This document shows positions 44,640 through 51,935 of a stretch of 64,000 nucleotides of DNA, piece by piece. Each line of letters begins with the position of its first letter. The stretch's first letter is position 1. The position numbers were made by a program, and so were the translations under genes. The stretch comes from an uncultured Lachnospiraceae bacterium (lineage in GTDB: Bacteria > Bacillota > Clostridia > Lachnospirales > Lachnospiraceae): assembly GCA_910576895.1 (NCBI GenBank), contig CAJTJZ010000007.1, positions 23,725 to 87,724 of the forward strand, in the 5' to 3' direction. Below the pieces are notes generated by a model that was not told where the DNA came from, searched no databases, and saw nothing but the letters and a program-made list of their open reading frames with translations.

Positions 44640-44757
44640 ATCTTTCCTTATTTTTCTGCCCTTCCATCTCTTTAAGATCCTCAATGACTATTTTAGGATC
44701 TATTATATGAAACATGAAACATAAAATACAACTTTAGATTTCATAAACTCTTAATTC

Positions 44758-44777
44758 AAGAACATCTTAGCGTTCTT
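44758..44777 (+). terminator. Short terminator
   Basis: AAGAAC (44758-44763) pairs with GTTCTT (44772-44777), then AAATTTTTTT. It lies 119 bp past the HD gene. Confidence 0.6.
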
Positions 44778-44817
44778 AAATTTTTTTCATAGAATCTAAA
44801 AAAATAATTTCAAATAC

Positions 44818-44846
44818 TTGCCATCTATATATAAATATGTTATGAT
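44818..44846 (+). promoter_or_regulatory. Promoter of the YPKRAKGL-motif gene
   Basis: TTGCCA (44818-44823), 17 bp and TATGAT (44841-44846). The expected start near 44853 falls just before an imperfect duplication of the translation start region (44858-44891 and 44920-44951). Confidence 0.65.
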
Positions 44847-44933
44847 ATTTCTTGTACTGGGGAAGACACCCATAAGAAAAAACGAACGTACAATTAAAAA
44901 TCATAAAATACAAGAAAGGTGGGGAAGATACCC

Positions 44934-45554
44934 ATGAAAAAAAACGTAACCATTCTTGATCAATTTGGAAATACGCTTGGAACGACTTACCCAAAACGTG
45001 CCAAAGGACTTATAAAATCCGGCAGGGCATATCTTGTTGATGGGGAAACCGTTCAACTTATATGTCCGCCGATTCAAAATATGCAAAAACAGCAGGAGGA
45101 CATCCATATGAGTATAGAAATAAAAGAACAAGATTTACAACCACAAGAGCAAATAAATGATTTCAGCAAAGATAATTTATCTCTCACTGAAAAGACAAGA
45201 AAAGAAACTGCAAATACTACCGAAGGAAAAGAAGAAAAAGAACTTTCAGAAATAGACAAAAAAGAATCCAATGAAAAAATTTCAGAAAATGCAAAAAAAC
45301 TATTAGACGCTGGAATTTCTTTAAAAGATATCCTTCACAATTTAGATATGATACGTACAGATTGCAGTTATATTCAACAAGCTCTTAATAATCTGGAAAA
45401 ACTGCCTTATACCAATCCAGCAACAGGAGTTTCTGTCGATACTTCCATTGTTGCAAGAGCAGAAGCAGTTGCAGATATTGTAAAATGCAGAGAAACTACA
45501 AATCAGATGATGATAAAACTTTATACACAAATGTATACAGATTATATGGCATAA
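44934..45554 (+). CDS. Clostridia-type protein with N-terminal YPKRAKGL motif
   Basis: 206 residues from the ATG at 44934 (AAAGGTGGGG upstream). Residues 1-45 (VTILDQFGNTLGTTYPKRAK, GLIKSGRAYLVDG, VQLICPP) form a compact conserved block. A low-complexity, Glu/Lys-rich linker (about 50-115) leads to a helical C-terminus ending in CRETTNQMMIKLYTQMY. I know this layout from other Lachnospiraceae proteins of unknown function. The N-terminal block also resembles the RRXRR/PLMP domain of IscB-type proteins, but there is no RuvC or HNH part. Function unknown. Confidence 0.78.
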   Translation: MKKNVTILDQFGNTLGTTYPKRAKGLIKSGRAYLVDGETVQLICPPIQNMQKQQEDIHMSIEIKEQDLQPQEQINDFSKDNLSLTEKTRKETANTTEGKEEKELSEIDKKESNEKISENAKKLLDAGISLKDILHNLDMIRTDCSYIQQALNNLEKLPYTNPATGVSVDTSIVARAEAVADIVKCRETTNQMMIKLYTQMYTDYMA

Positions 45555-45603
45555 AAAAAGATTATTACCACTATTCGTATATTATAGATTTATCCATCAA
45601 ATT

Positions 45604-45630
45604 AAGAGGCTGTTTATTGGACAGCCTCTT
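45604..45630 (+). terminator. Strong intrinsic terminator
   Basis: AAGAGGCTGT (45604-45613) pairs perfectly with ACAGCCTCTT (45621-45630), followed by TTTTTACTTA. Confidence 0.92.
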
Positions 45631-45681
45631 TTTTTACTTATTTTACTTAATATTTCCTAGATTCTTTTTTTTATGTTTTCT

Positions 45682-47061
45682 CTATTTTTTTGTATTTTTC
45701 TTTTCTATATTCTTTTTTGTTGTTTCCTTTGTTTTTTTCTTTTTCACTTTTTTCTCTTTTATTGTAAATTTTACTTTTGTTTGATTTCCTGCTTTATCTT
45801 TTACAAGTAAGGTGTATTTTCCAATTTTATCTACTTTTCTTCCTGACTTTACACTTTTTCCATTTAAAGTTGCTTTTTTAATACCAGATACTTTATCAGA
45901 AAATTTTACGGTAACTGCTTTTCGATAAACTTTTTTATGTTTTACTCCTTTTACGGTTGGTGCTGTTTTATCTGTTTTAAAAGTAAGTGTTTTTTCATTT
46001 CCATATAAATCAGATACAATCAATGTATGATTTCCATCGGTAAGTCCTGATGGTACAAGTTTTACATAATATAAAAATTCTTCATTATCTAAAAGATCAC
46101 ATTCTAATACGGATTTCCCATCTAAAGTAGCGGAAAGAATACCTCCTCCATCATCAAGCAAATAAATGATTTGTTCTTTTTTCTGATAACCATGAAATTC
46201 TACTTCATTTCCAGAATCATCTTGAAGTTCTGGGGCGGTGCGATCAATAGCAAAATATACGGTTTTTTGTTCTTTTTCATTTTTTAATAAAATACAGTAA
46301 GTACCATCTACAGAAAATGTTGTATTATTTGCTATTGTCTGTCCATCTATGGAAACAGCTTGATCTGCTCCTTCAAAGTGAAGTGTTACTGGCTCACGAT
46401 TTACCGTTCCTTGTGTGACACCTGATACAGAAATAGAACTATCACAATAAGCATAAATCTTATCTACATCGGAATTAAGCGGATATTTCCAAAACACTTT
46501 CTTTGGATTATCCGAATCAATTGTTCCATTTGTTTCTTTTACTGGATAATCAAAAGTAACCGACAATTCAAGATAAGAGCTGCCAAGATATTTTTTTATA
46601 TCTTCTTCCGACAATTCTGAATCAAGATACTCCTTATTCTTTAGTTCCTGTTGTGTTAATGTACTGCCTTTTACAAGAAATGAGGTTTCTGTCAATTCAT
46701 AACTGCTATTAAATCCTATCTGTGTATAAAATGCGGAAATAGAATCAAATTCTGTAGTTTCATCAGAAGATTCTATAACAAGATAAGGAACATTATCTAT
46801 TATTTCTTCTGTATAAATCCCCTGTTCTAATTCATCATTGATAATATCATCAACATCACTTTCCATTCCTAAATCCGTATGAGTAGAACGCAGATATTCT
46901 ATATATTCGGCTTTATTCAGCCGAACAGTACTTTGCATTGTGCCGCTTCCATTCTCTTTTACTGCAATATCCATACCAATCGTAGCACATCCTGTGAAAC
47001 AAAATAGACATATTGCTAGAAAGCAAACGACAATTGAATATTTTCCCCTCATAAACCTCAA
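45682..47061 (-). CDS. Lipoprotein with Ig-like repeats
   Basis: 459 residues. A signal sequence ends in the lipobox FTGC (Cys near residue 25), so the protein is anchored to the outer face of the membrane. The N-terminal part (GMDIAVKENGSGTMQSTVRL) resembles the LppM/DUF3153 beta domain. Three Ig-like modules follow (about 235-430), each with an AIDRTAPEL / KTDKTAPTV-type opening and GNHTLIV or GKYTLLV strands. The tail is almost only Lys, Thr and Glu. Its start lies 38 bp from the end of the AICAR transformylase gene upstream, so it may share that transcript. Function unknown. Confidence 0.8.
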   Translation of the reverse strand: MRFMRGKYSIVVCFLAICLFCFTGCATIGMDIAVKENGSGTMQSTVRLNKAEYIEYLRSTHTDLGMESDVDDIINDELEQGIYTEEIIDNVPYLVIESSDETTEFDSISAFYTQIGFNSSYELTETSFLVKGSTLTQQELKNKEYLDSELSEEDIKKYLGSSYLELSVTFDYPVKETNGTIDSDNPKKVFWKYPLNSDVDKIYAYCDSSISVSGVTQGTVNREPVTLHFEGADQAVSIDGQTIANNTTFSVDGTYCILLKNEKEQKTVYFAIDRTAPELQDDSGNEVEFHGYQKKEQIIYLLDDGGGILSATLDGKSVLECDLLDNEEFLYYVKLVPSGLTDGNHTLIVSDLYGNEKTLTFKTDKTAPTVKGVKHKKVYRKAVTVKFSDKVSGIKKATLNGKSVKSGRKVDKIGKYTLLVKDKAGNQTKVKFTIKEKKVKKKKTKETTKKNIEKKNTKK

Positions 47062-47099
47062 CTCCTTTCCAAAAGAACCATCATTTTTTTATAAAATAA

Positions 47100-48275
47100 T
47101 TAATGATGGAATAAACGGATTCCTGTAAATGCCATTACAATACCATATTGATTACAAGCCTGAATTACATTATCATCTCGGATTGATCCGCCCGGTTGTG
47201 CAATATAAGCTACTCCACTTCTTTTTGCACGTTCAATATTATCGCCAAATGGGAAAAATGCATCAGAACCAAGAGAAACATTCTGTAATTTATCAAGCCA
47301 TGCACGTTTTTCTTCTTTTGTAAATACAGGTGGTTTTACTCGAAATGTTCTCTCCCATACATTTGGAGCTAAAACATCCATATAATCATCACTAATATAA
47401 ACATCAATGGCATTATCTCTATCTGCACGCCCTAAGGTTTCTACAAAAGGAAGTTCTAATACTTGTGGTGCTTGACGTAAAAACCAGTTATCTGCTTTAT
47501 TTCCAGCAAGACGTGTACAATGAATCCTAGACTGCTGCCCTGCACCAATACCAATCGCTTGTCCATCTTTTGCATAACATACAGAATTGGATTGTGTATA
47601 TTTTAAAGTAATCATTGCAATACTTAAATCCATTTTTGCCTGTTCTGGAATTTCTTTTTTCTGTGTCACTACATTGGCAAATAAGTCTTCATCAATCTTT
47701 AATTCATTTCTTCCTTGTTCAAATGTAATACCAAAGACCTGTTTATGTTCTATTGGATCTGGCTTATAATCTTTCTCTATTTGAATAATATTGTAATTTC
47801 CTTTTTTCTTTTGTTTTAAAATTTCCAAAGCCTCTGGTTCATAGCCCGGTGCAATCACGCCATCGGAAACTTCTCTTTTTATCATTTTTGCTGTAGAGAC
47901 ATCACAAGGATCGGACAGAGAGATAAAATCACCAAAAGAAGACATTCTATCTGCTCCTCTAGCTCTTGCATAAGCACATGCTAATGGAGAAAGTTCATCT
48001 AAATCATCTACCCAGTAAATTTTTTTAAGTGTATTTCCTAATGGCATTCCAACCGCAGCCCCCGCAGGGCTTACATGCTTAAAAGAAGCTGCCGCTGGCA
48101 AATTTGTTGCAGCTTTTAATTCCTTTACTAACTGCCAGCCATTTAGTGCATCCATAAAATTAATATATCCCGGTTTACCATTTAATACGGTAATTGGCAA
48201 TTCACCCTGTTCCATAAAAATTCTAGATGGTTTCTGATTTGGATTACAGCCATATTTCAATTCTAATTCTTTCAT
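47100..48275 (-). CDS. purH: AICAR transformylase, stand-alone
   Basis: 391-residue enzyme for formylation of AICAR, the penultimate step of purine synthesis. It corresponds to the C-terminal domain of bifunctional PurH only: YGCNPNQKPSRIF, SFKHVSPAGAAVG (containing the Lys-His pair of the transformylase site), SFGDFISLSDPCD, QSNSVCYAKDGQAIGIGAGQ (two adjacent pieces) and SDAFFPFGDNIERA. The IMP cyclohydrolase half is missing and supplied by the separate gene just upstream. The two genes are 42 bp apart and form one operon. Confidence 0.94.
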   Translation of the reverse strand: MKELELKYGCNPNQKPSRIFMEQGELPITVLNGKPGYINFMDALNGWQLVKELKAATNLPAAASFKHVSPAGAAVGMPLGNTLKKIYWVDDLDELSPLACAYARARGADRMSSFGDFISLSDPCDVSTAKMIKREVSDGVIAPGYEPEALEILKQKKKGNYNIIQIEKDYKPDPIEHKQVFGITFEQGRNELKIDEDLFANVVTQKKEIPEQAKMDLSIAMITLKYTQSNSVCYAKDGQAIGIGAGQQSRIHCTRLAGNKADNWFLRQAPQVLELPFVETLGRADRDNAIDVYISDDYMDVLAPNVWERTFRVKPPVFTKEEKRAWLDKLQNVSLGSDAFFPFGDNIERAKRSGVAYIAQPGGSIRDDNVIQACNQYGIVMAFTGIRLFHH

Positions 48276-48317
48276 TTCATTTGTTTCCTTTCTTGTATTT
48301 TTAATCTTTTATTCCTT

Positions 48318-49034
48318 CTATTTTACATTTTTATTTACAATTCGGCTTTCATATTTCCCTGTTTTAATATCAATAAATCTTGTAAATAAAGATACTTTAT
48401 TTTCTTCATTTAAACTTTCCCACAACATCTTTGTAAAACTTGTAATATCACCAGAAATTTCAATCAATTTTGGCTCGCCTTCAAAACTTGGTAATGGCTC
48501 ACCATCCGATAAATAGGTATGTAAAAAATGCCCTTCTCCAGCAATTGGATTATGATATGCAAAAGTATAACGATTACAGGAATCTTTATTTCCATGATTG
48601 CTTTTTAAAATTGACATCGCATAATTATAAGTTCCATTTTCCACATGAAGAATACCAGAAATTCTTGGTGTATAATTTGGTGCATCTGGCTCAAATTCCC
48701 TTGTACGTAATGCTTGCTCAAATGTCTGCTGCTTATCCATCAATTCATAAATCGTATCTGTTTGATCACCATTTGTTACAATTGTCTTATTTCCAAGCAC
48801 ACGTACTGGTGCATAAATAATTAAGCTTGGATCAGTTAATTTTGATGGATCAAATGCCTGTGTACGAATCCCTTGTCCATCTTCAAGAAATACACGATTA
48901 CGGCTATTCATGCTACGTCCCATAATAAAATATGCCGTAACTGCTTTTTCTCCATCCATGGAACGTCCAATAATAATACCCCTGCCCGGATATGAATTAT
49001 TTTTTAATTCTTCTTCAATTGATAGTTTTTCCAT
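48318..49034 (-). CDS. purO: IMP cyclohydrolase, PurO type
   Basis: 238 residues of the archaeal-type IMP cyclohydrolase family that closes FAICAR to IMP. Recognisable segments are YPGRGIIIGRS, AYFIMGRSMNSRNRVF, YTPRISGI, YAMSILKSNHGN and FLHTYLSDGEPLPSF. It replaces the MGS-like N-terminal half of ordinary PurH. It leads the operon with AICAR transformylase. GGAAGGGGTG is the ribosome site and the promoter is at 49082-49110. Confidence 0.92.
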   Translation of the reverse strand: MEKLSIEEELKNNSYPGRGIIIGRSMDGEKAVTAYFIMGRSMNSRNRVFLEDGQGIRTQAFDPSKLTDPSLIIYAPVRVLGNKTIVTNGDQTDTIYELMDKQQTFEQALRTREFEPDAPNYTPRISGILHVENGTYNYAMSILKSNHGNKDSCNRYTFAYHNPIAGEGHFLHTYLSDGEPLPSFEGEPKLIEISGDITSFTKMLWESLNEENKVSLFTRFIDIKTGKYESRIVNKNVK

Positions 49035-49081
49035 AAACTACACCCCTTCCAGCCTAGAAAAAGACTTCTTAATTTTTCTCT

Positions 49082-49110
49082 ATTATACCTGAATTTTTTT
49101 CTAATTTCAA
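49082..49110 (-). promoter_or_regulatory. purO-purH promoter
   Basis: On the minus strand TTGAAA (49110-49105), 17 bp and TATAAT (49087-49082), 48 bp upstream of purO. The leader is too short for a purine riboswitch. Confidence 0.8.
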
Positions 49111-49174
49111 TGTGAAGTTTTCTATTTCTCTCTTTCTCATTTTTTCTATTTGTAATATATATATACCCTTATTA

Positions 49175-50227
49175 TTATTTATATATCTCCCCATAATCGC
49201 CACGCACTTTTACAATCGTATAACCAATCTTTTTTATTCTCTCCTGTAAACACTGATTACATTCTGCTGCTTCCTCTCCAGTACAAATCTTATTGTCATA
49301 GAGTGTATACTTTTCTCTTACCTTTATTGGTGATAAATTTGGCATTAATACATTCGCTCCTGCAAGAATCCCCTTTTCCCTTCCCATAGGATCTAATGTT
49401 CCAAGTGCTGTTGTTGCCGGAAGAAGCACTTGCGGAAACATAAGTCGCAAAATACTAAGAAGCCGCAATGTAAATTCTACGCTTCCATTTTGAAACTCTG
49501 CAAATATTGTATTTTTTTGTGTAATAAAAGGTCCTATTCCAATCATATGAGGCTTTAATTCCTTCATAAAAAGAAGATCTTCCAGTATCGTTTCTTTTGT
49601 TTGATAAGGAGAACCCACCATAATACCACAGCCAACCTGATAACCAATTTCTTTTAAATGGAATAAACAATGTTTTCTATTTACAAGGCTCATTTCTTTT
49701 GGATGCAGTTTTCTATAATGTTCTTCATTTGCTGTTTCATGCCGCAGAAGATAACGATCTGCTCCTGCTTCAAAATATCTTTGATAACTTTCCTTTGATT
49801 TTTCTCCAATAGAAAGTGTTATTGCACATTCTGGAAATTGCTTTTTTATATGATAGATAAGATCACAAAGTATTTCATCGGAAAAAGAAAGATCTTCTCC
49901 TCCTTGTAAAACAAATGTTCGAAACCCTAAATCATATCCTGTTTTACAACAAGAAAGAATTTCTTCTTTAGATAAATGATATCTCTCTACTTGTTGATTG
50001 CTTCGGCGAATTCCACAATAAAAACAATCATTCTTGCAATAATTTGTAAATTCAATTAAACCACGCAAATAAATTCTATTTCCAAAAATTCGTCTGCTTA
50101 CCTTTCTTGCCTTTTCTGATAAATACTCTTGTGTATCAGCGTCCATATCTCCTAAAAGCTGTCGAAATTCTTCTGGCTCTACGGTTGTATTTTTATAAAG
50201 TCTATCAATAATTTCTCTGTTGTTCAT
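49175..50227 (-). CDS. hydE: [FeFe] hydrogenase maturase HydE
   Basis: 350-residue radical SAM enzyme for assembly of the hydrogenase H-cluster. The cluster motif is CKNDCFYC (CX3CX2C, residues 63-70), with LRGLIEFTNYC before it and the family's FVLQGGED after it. YLLRHETANEEHYRKLHP and MVGSPYQT are typical of HydE, and a C-terminal Cys cluster (CTGEEAAECNQC) is present. hydF and hydG and the hydrogenase itself are not in the window. It forms an operon with the Rrf2 regulator, 26 bp upstream. Confidence 0.94.
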   Translation of the reverse strand: MNNREIIDRLYKNTTVEPEEFRQLLGDMDADTQEYLSEKARKVSRRIFGNRIYLRGLIEFTNYCKNDCFYCGIRRSNQQVERYHLSKEEILSCCKTGYDLGFRTFVLQGGEDLSFSDEILCDLIYHIKKQFPECAITLSIGEKSKESYQRYFEAGADRYLLRHETANEEHYRKLHPKEMSLVNRKHCLFHLKEIGYQVGCGIMVGSPYQTKETILEDLLFMKELKPHMIGIGPFITQKNTIFAEFQNGSVEFTLRLLSILRLMFPQVLLPATTALGTLDPMGREKGILAGANVLMPNLSPIKVREKYTLYDNKICTGEEAAECNQCLQERIKKIGYTIVKVRGDYGEIYK

Positions 50228-50253
50228 AGATTCCTCCCCATCAAAATTATAAA

Positions 50254-50688
50254 TTAAATCGTATAATTTCCTGCTTTATTTTGATGCCATTCAACTAAAT
50301 CTCCTAATGTTACTGTATCTACAACTCCTTTAATCGCATCATCAAGTTTTTTCCAAAGAAGAATCGTAATACATTCTTCTTCCCTTGCACAACTATTTGG
50401 CTCATCATCTAAACAGGCTACTGGCGTTAGACTTCCTTCCATAAGACGTAAAATCATACCAACTGTATATTGATCAGGACCTTTTGCAAGACGATATCCC
50501 CCTTGTGGTCCACGCAAACTTTTTACAACACCTGCTTTTGTTAATGTTGAAATAATCTGCTCTAAATATTTATTAGAAATTCCCTGTCGTTCTGAAACAT
50601 CCTTAATTCTAACTGGTTCTCCTGTATCATTTAATGCCAGATCAAGCATTAAACGCAGTGCATATCTGCCTTTTGTTGAAATCTTCAT
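50254..50688 (-). CDS. Rrf2-family (IscR-like) regulator
   Basis: 144 residues from the ATG at 50688 (AAAGGATG upstream). The winged helix MKISTKGRYALRLMLDLA, ISNKYLEQIISTLTKAGV and LRGPQGGYRLAK is followed by three Cys in ACLDDEPNSCAREEEC (near 90-106), the ligand set for an Fe-S cluster. It probably senses iron-sulfur or redox status and may control hydE and itself. A promoter is at 50772-50800. Confidence 0.93.
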   Translation of the reverse strand: MKISTKGRYALRLMLDLALNDTGEPVRIKDVSERQGISNKYLEQIISTLTKAGVVKSLRGPQGGYRLAKGPDQYTVGMILRLMEGSLTPVACLDDEPNSCAREEECITILLWKKLDDAIKGVVDTVTLGDLVEWHQNKAGNYTI

Positions 50689-50771
50689 AAATAACATCCT
50701 TTCTTAAAAGTATTTTACTCCTTCTATATACTTTGTATTCATACTAATGCAATATGATTATAGTATATCCT

Positions 50772-50800
50772 ATCATACATCTTTCTATGCCCTACGTCAA
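50772..50800 (-). promoter_or_regulatory. Rrf2-hydE promoter
   Basis: On the minus strand TTGACG (50800-50795), 17 bp and TATGAT (50777-50772). An AT-rich dyad around 50735-50765 (ATATACTATAATCATATTGC region) may be the regulator's site. Confidence 0.65.
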
Positions 50801-50856
50801 CATATCCTAAATTTTTATCTTTTTTTAATCTTCCCATTTTCCCCAAAATCAGTTAT

Positions 50857-51000
50857 AATTCTTGTTATGTTCATAAAATGAATATAACCCTTGTTATGTT
50901 CATGAAATGAATATAACCCTTGTCAGGTTCGCAAGCGAACATAACCCTTGTTATATTTACAAAGTGAATATAATTCTTGTTATGTTCACAAAGTGAATAT
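50857..51000 (+). repeat. Five tandem 29-bp inverted-repeat units
   Basis: Units start at 50857, 50886, 50915, 50943 and 50972, each AA(C/T)(C/T)CTTGT..GTTC-N-GAA-TAT; the third has 28 bp. A partial sixth begins at 51001. Each unit holds an inverted repeat whose inner pairs covary: GTTCAT-AA-ATGAAT (units 1 and 2), GTTCGC-AA-GCGAAC (unit 3), TTTAC-AA-GTGAA (unit 4) and GTTCAC-AA-GTGAAT (unit 5). The array ends 35 bp upstream of the fic start codon. It could be a set of operators or a chain of RNA hairpins in the leader. Confidence 0.92.
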
Positions 51001-51035
51001 AACATTTGTAGCATTTACTTTTTATGGAGGTCTAT

Positions 51036-51935
51036 ATGAATTATAAAATTTTAGAACGAGATGCCAAACTTGGCGATTATAGGGCAAAACAAATGTTAGA
51101 ACAGCGTCACACTCTACTAGAAACGCTTTCCATTCGTGATGCTATGGGATATTCCCTTACTTATTGTCCCTCCCTTCTTCCAGAACAACTTTTAAAAGAT
51201 ATTGATAAAATGTATTGTCATATTTCCATTACAGCAATTGATACCGAAATTTCTATTGAAGAAGAATCTTTTCATAGTTGCCGTATTGAAGGAGCTAATA
51301 CAAGTATTGATGAACTTTTTGACATTTTTAAAGCAAAACGAACAGAAAAAAAAGGCGATAGAATGATTTTAAATACATATCGTGCCGTAAAATTTTTAAA
51401 TATCACAGGAAAACGTGATGTTAATACACTGATCAATCTTTGGAAAATTGTAACAGATGGTGTCTGTGACAATCCAAATTTATCTGGTGAAAAATTTCGC
51501 ACTGGTGTTGTCACTGTTGGTTCTCATGAAGCACCTGATGTTGAAATGTTAGATTATTGTATGAAGCAATTTTTCGATTTTTATCATGGAGAAAATATTA
51601 CCCATCCGTATACAAAAGCAGCAATTCTCCACTTTTACTTTGTTTATATGCATCCATTTTGCGATGGTAATGGACGGATTGCAAGACTACTTACTACCGA
51701 TTTTTTAATTCGTTCTGGACTAGAAAATTTCAGTGCACTTACTTTAAGCAAAACAATTAATGCAACAGCACCTGCCTACTATGAAGCACTGGAAAATAGT
51801 GAAAATAACTTTCACGATATTACACCGTTTATTCAATATATTTTAAAAACGGTATATGACAATCTTTATGAGGAGTTAGATCGACAGGAAAAACATATTC
51901 TTTCCTATACCAACTGGGCGGAGGTATTTGAATAA
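51036..51935 (+). CDS. Fic-domain protein (class II)
   Basis: 299 residues. The Fic active site reads HPFCDGNGRIARLL (His near residue 205), complete for transfer of AMP or another phosphate-containing group to a protein. The N-terminal inhibitory motif SCRIEG (near residue 83) fits the S/T-xxx-E-G/N pattern of class II Fic proteins, with EEESFHS before it. The start at 51036 is set by GGAGG (51026-51030); an ATG at 51024 overlaps that site. The stop codon is followed directly by the start of the adenylate cyclase, so the two are translationally linked. No wHTH is seen at the C-terminus. Confidence 0.93.
   Translation: MNYKILERDAKLGDYRAKQMLEQRHTLLETLSIRDAMGYSLTYCPSLLPEQLLKDIDKMYCHISITAIDTEISIEEESFHSCRIEGANTSIDELFDIFKAKRTEKKGDRMILNTYRAVKFLNITGKRDVNTLINLWKIVTDGVCDNPNLSGEKFRTGVVTVGSHEAPDVEMLDYCMKQFFDFYHGENITHPYTKAAILHFYFVYMHPFCDGNGRIARLLTTDFLIRSGLENFSALTLSKTINATAPAYYEALENSENNFHDITPFIQYILKTVYDNLYEELDRQEKHILSYTNWAEVFE

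Noticed and set aside
44640..44933. Possible guide-RNA-like leader upstream of the IscB-like N-terminal block
   Set aside because: Only short hairpins and a terminator are visible and the protein has no nuclease domains; nothing supports an omega-RNA.
48276..49174. Purine riboswitch upstream of purO
   Set aside because: The predicted transcript leader is only about 40 bases, with no conserved aptamer loops.
50857..51000. Reading the 29-bp array as a CRISPR
   Set aside because: The units are contiguous with no spacers, and no cas gene is in the window.
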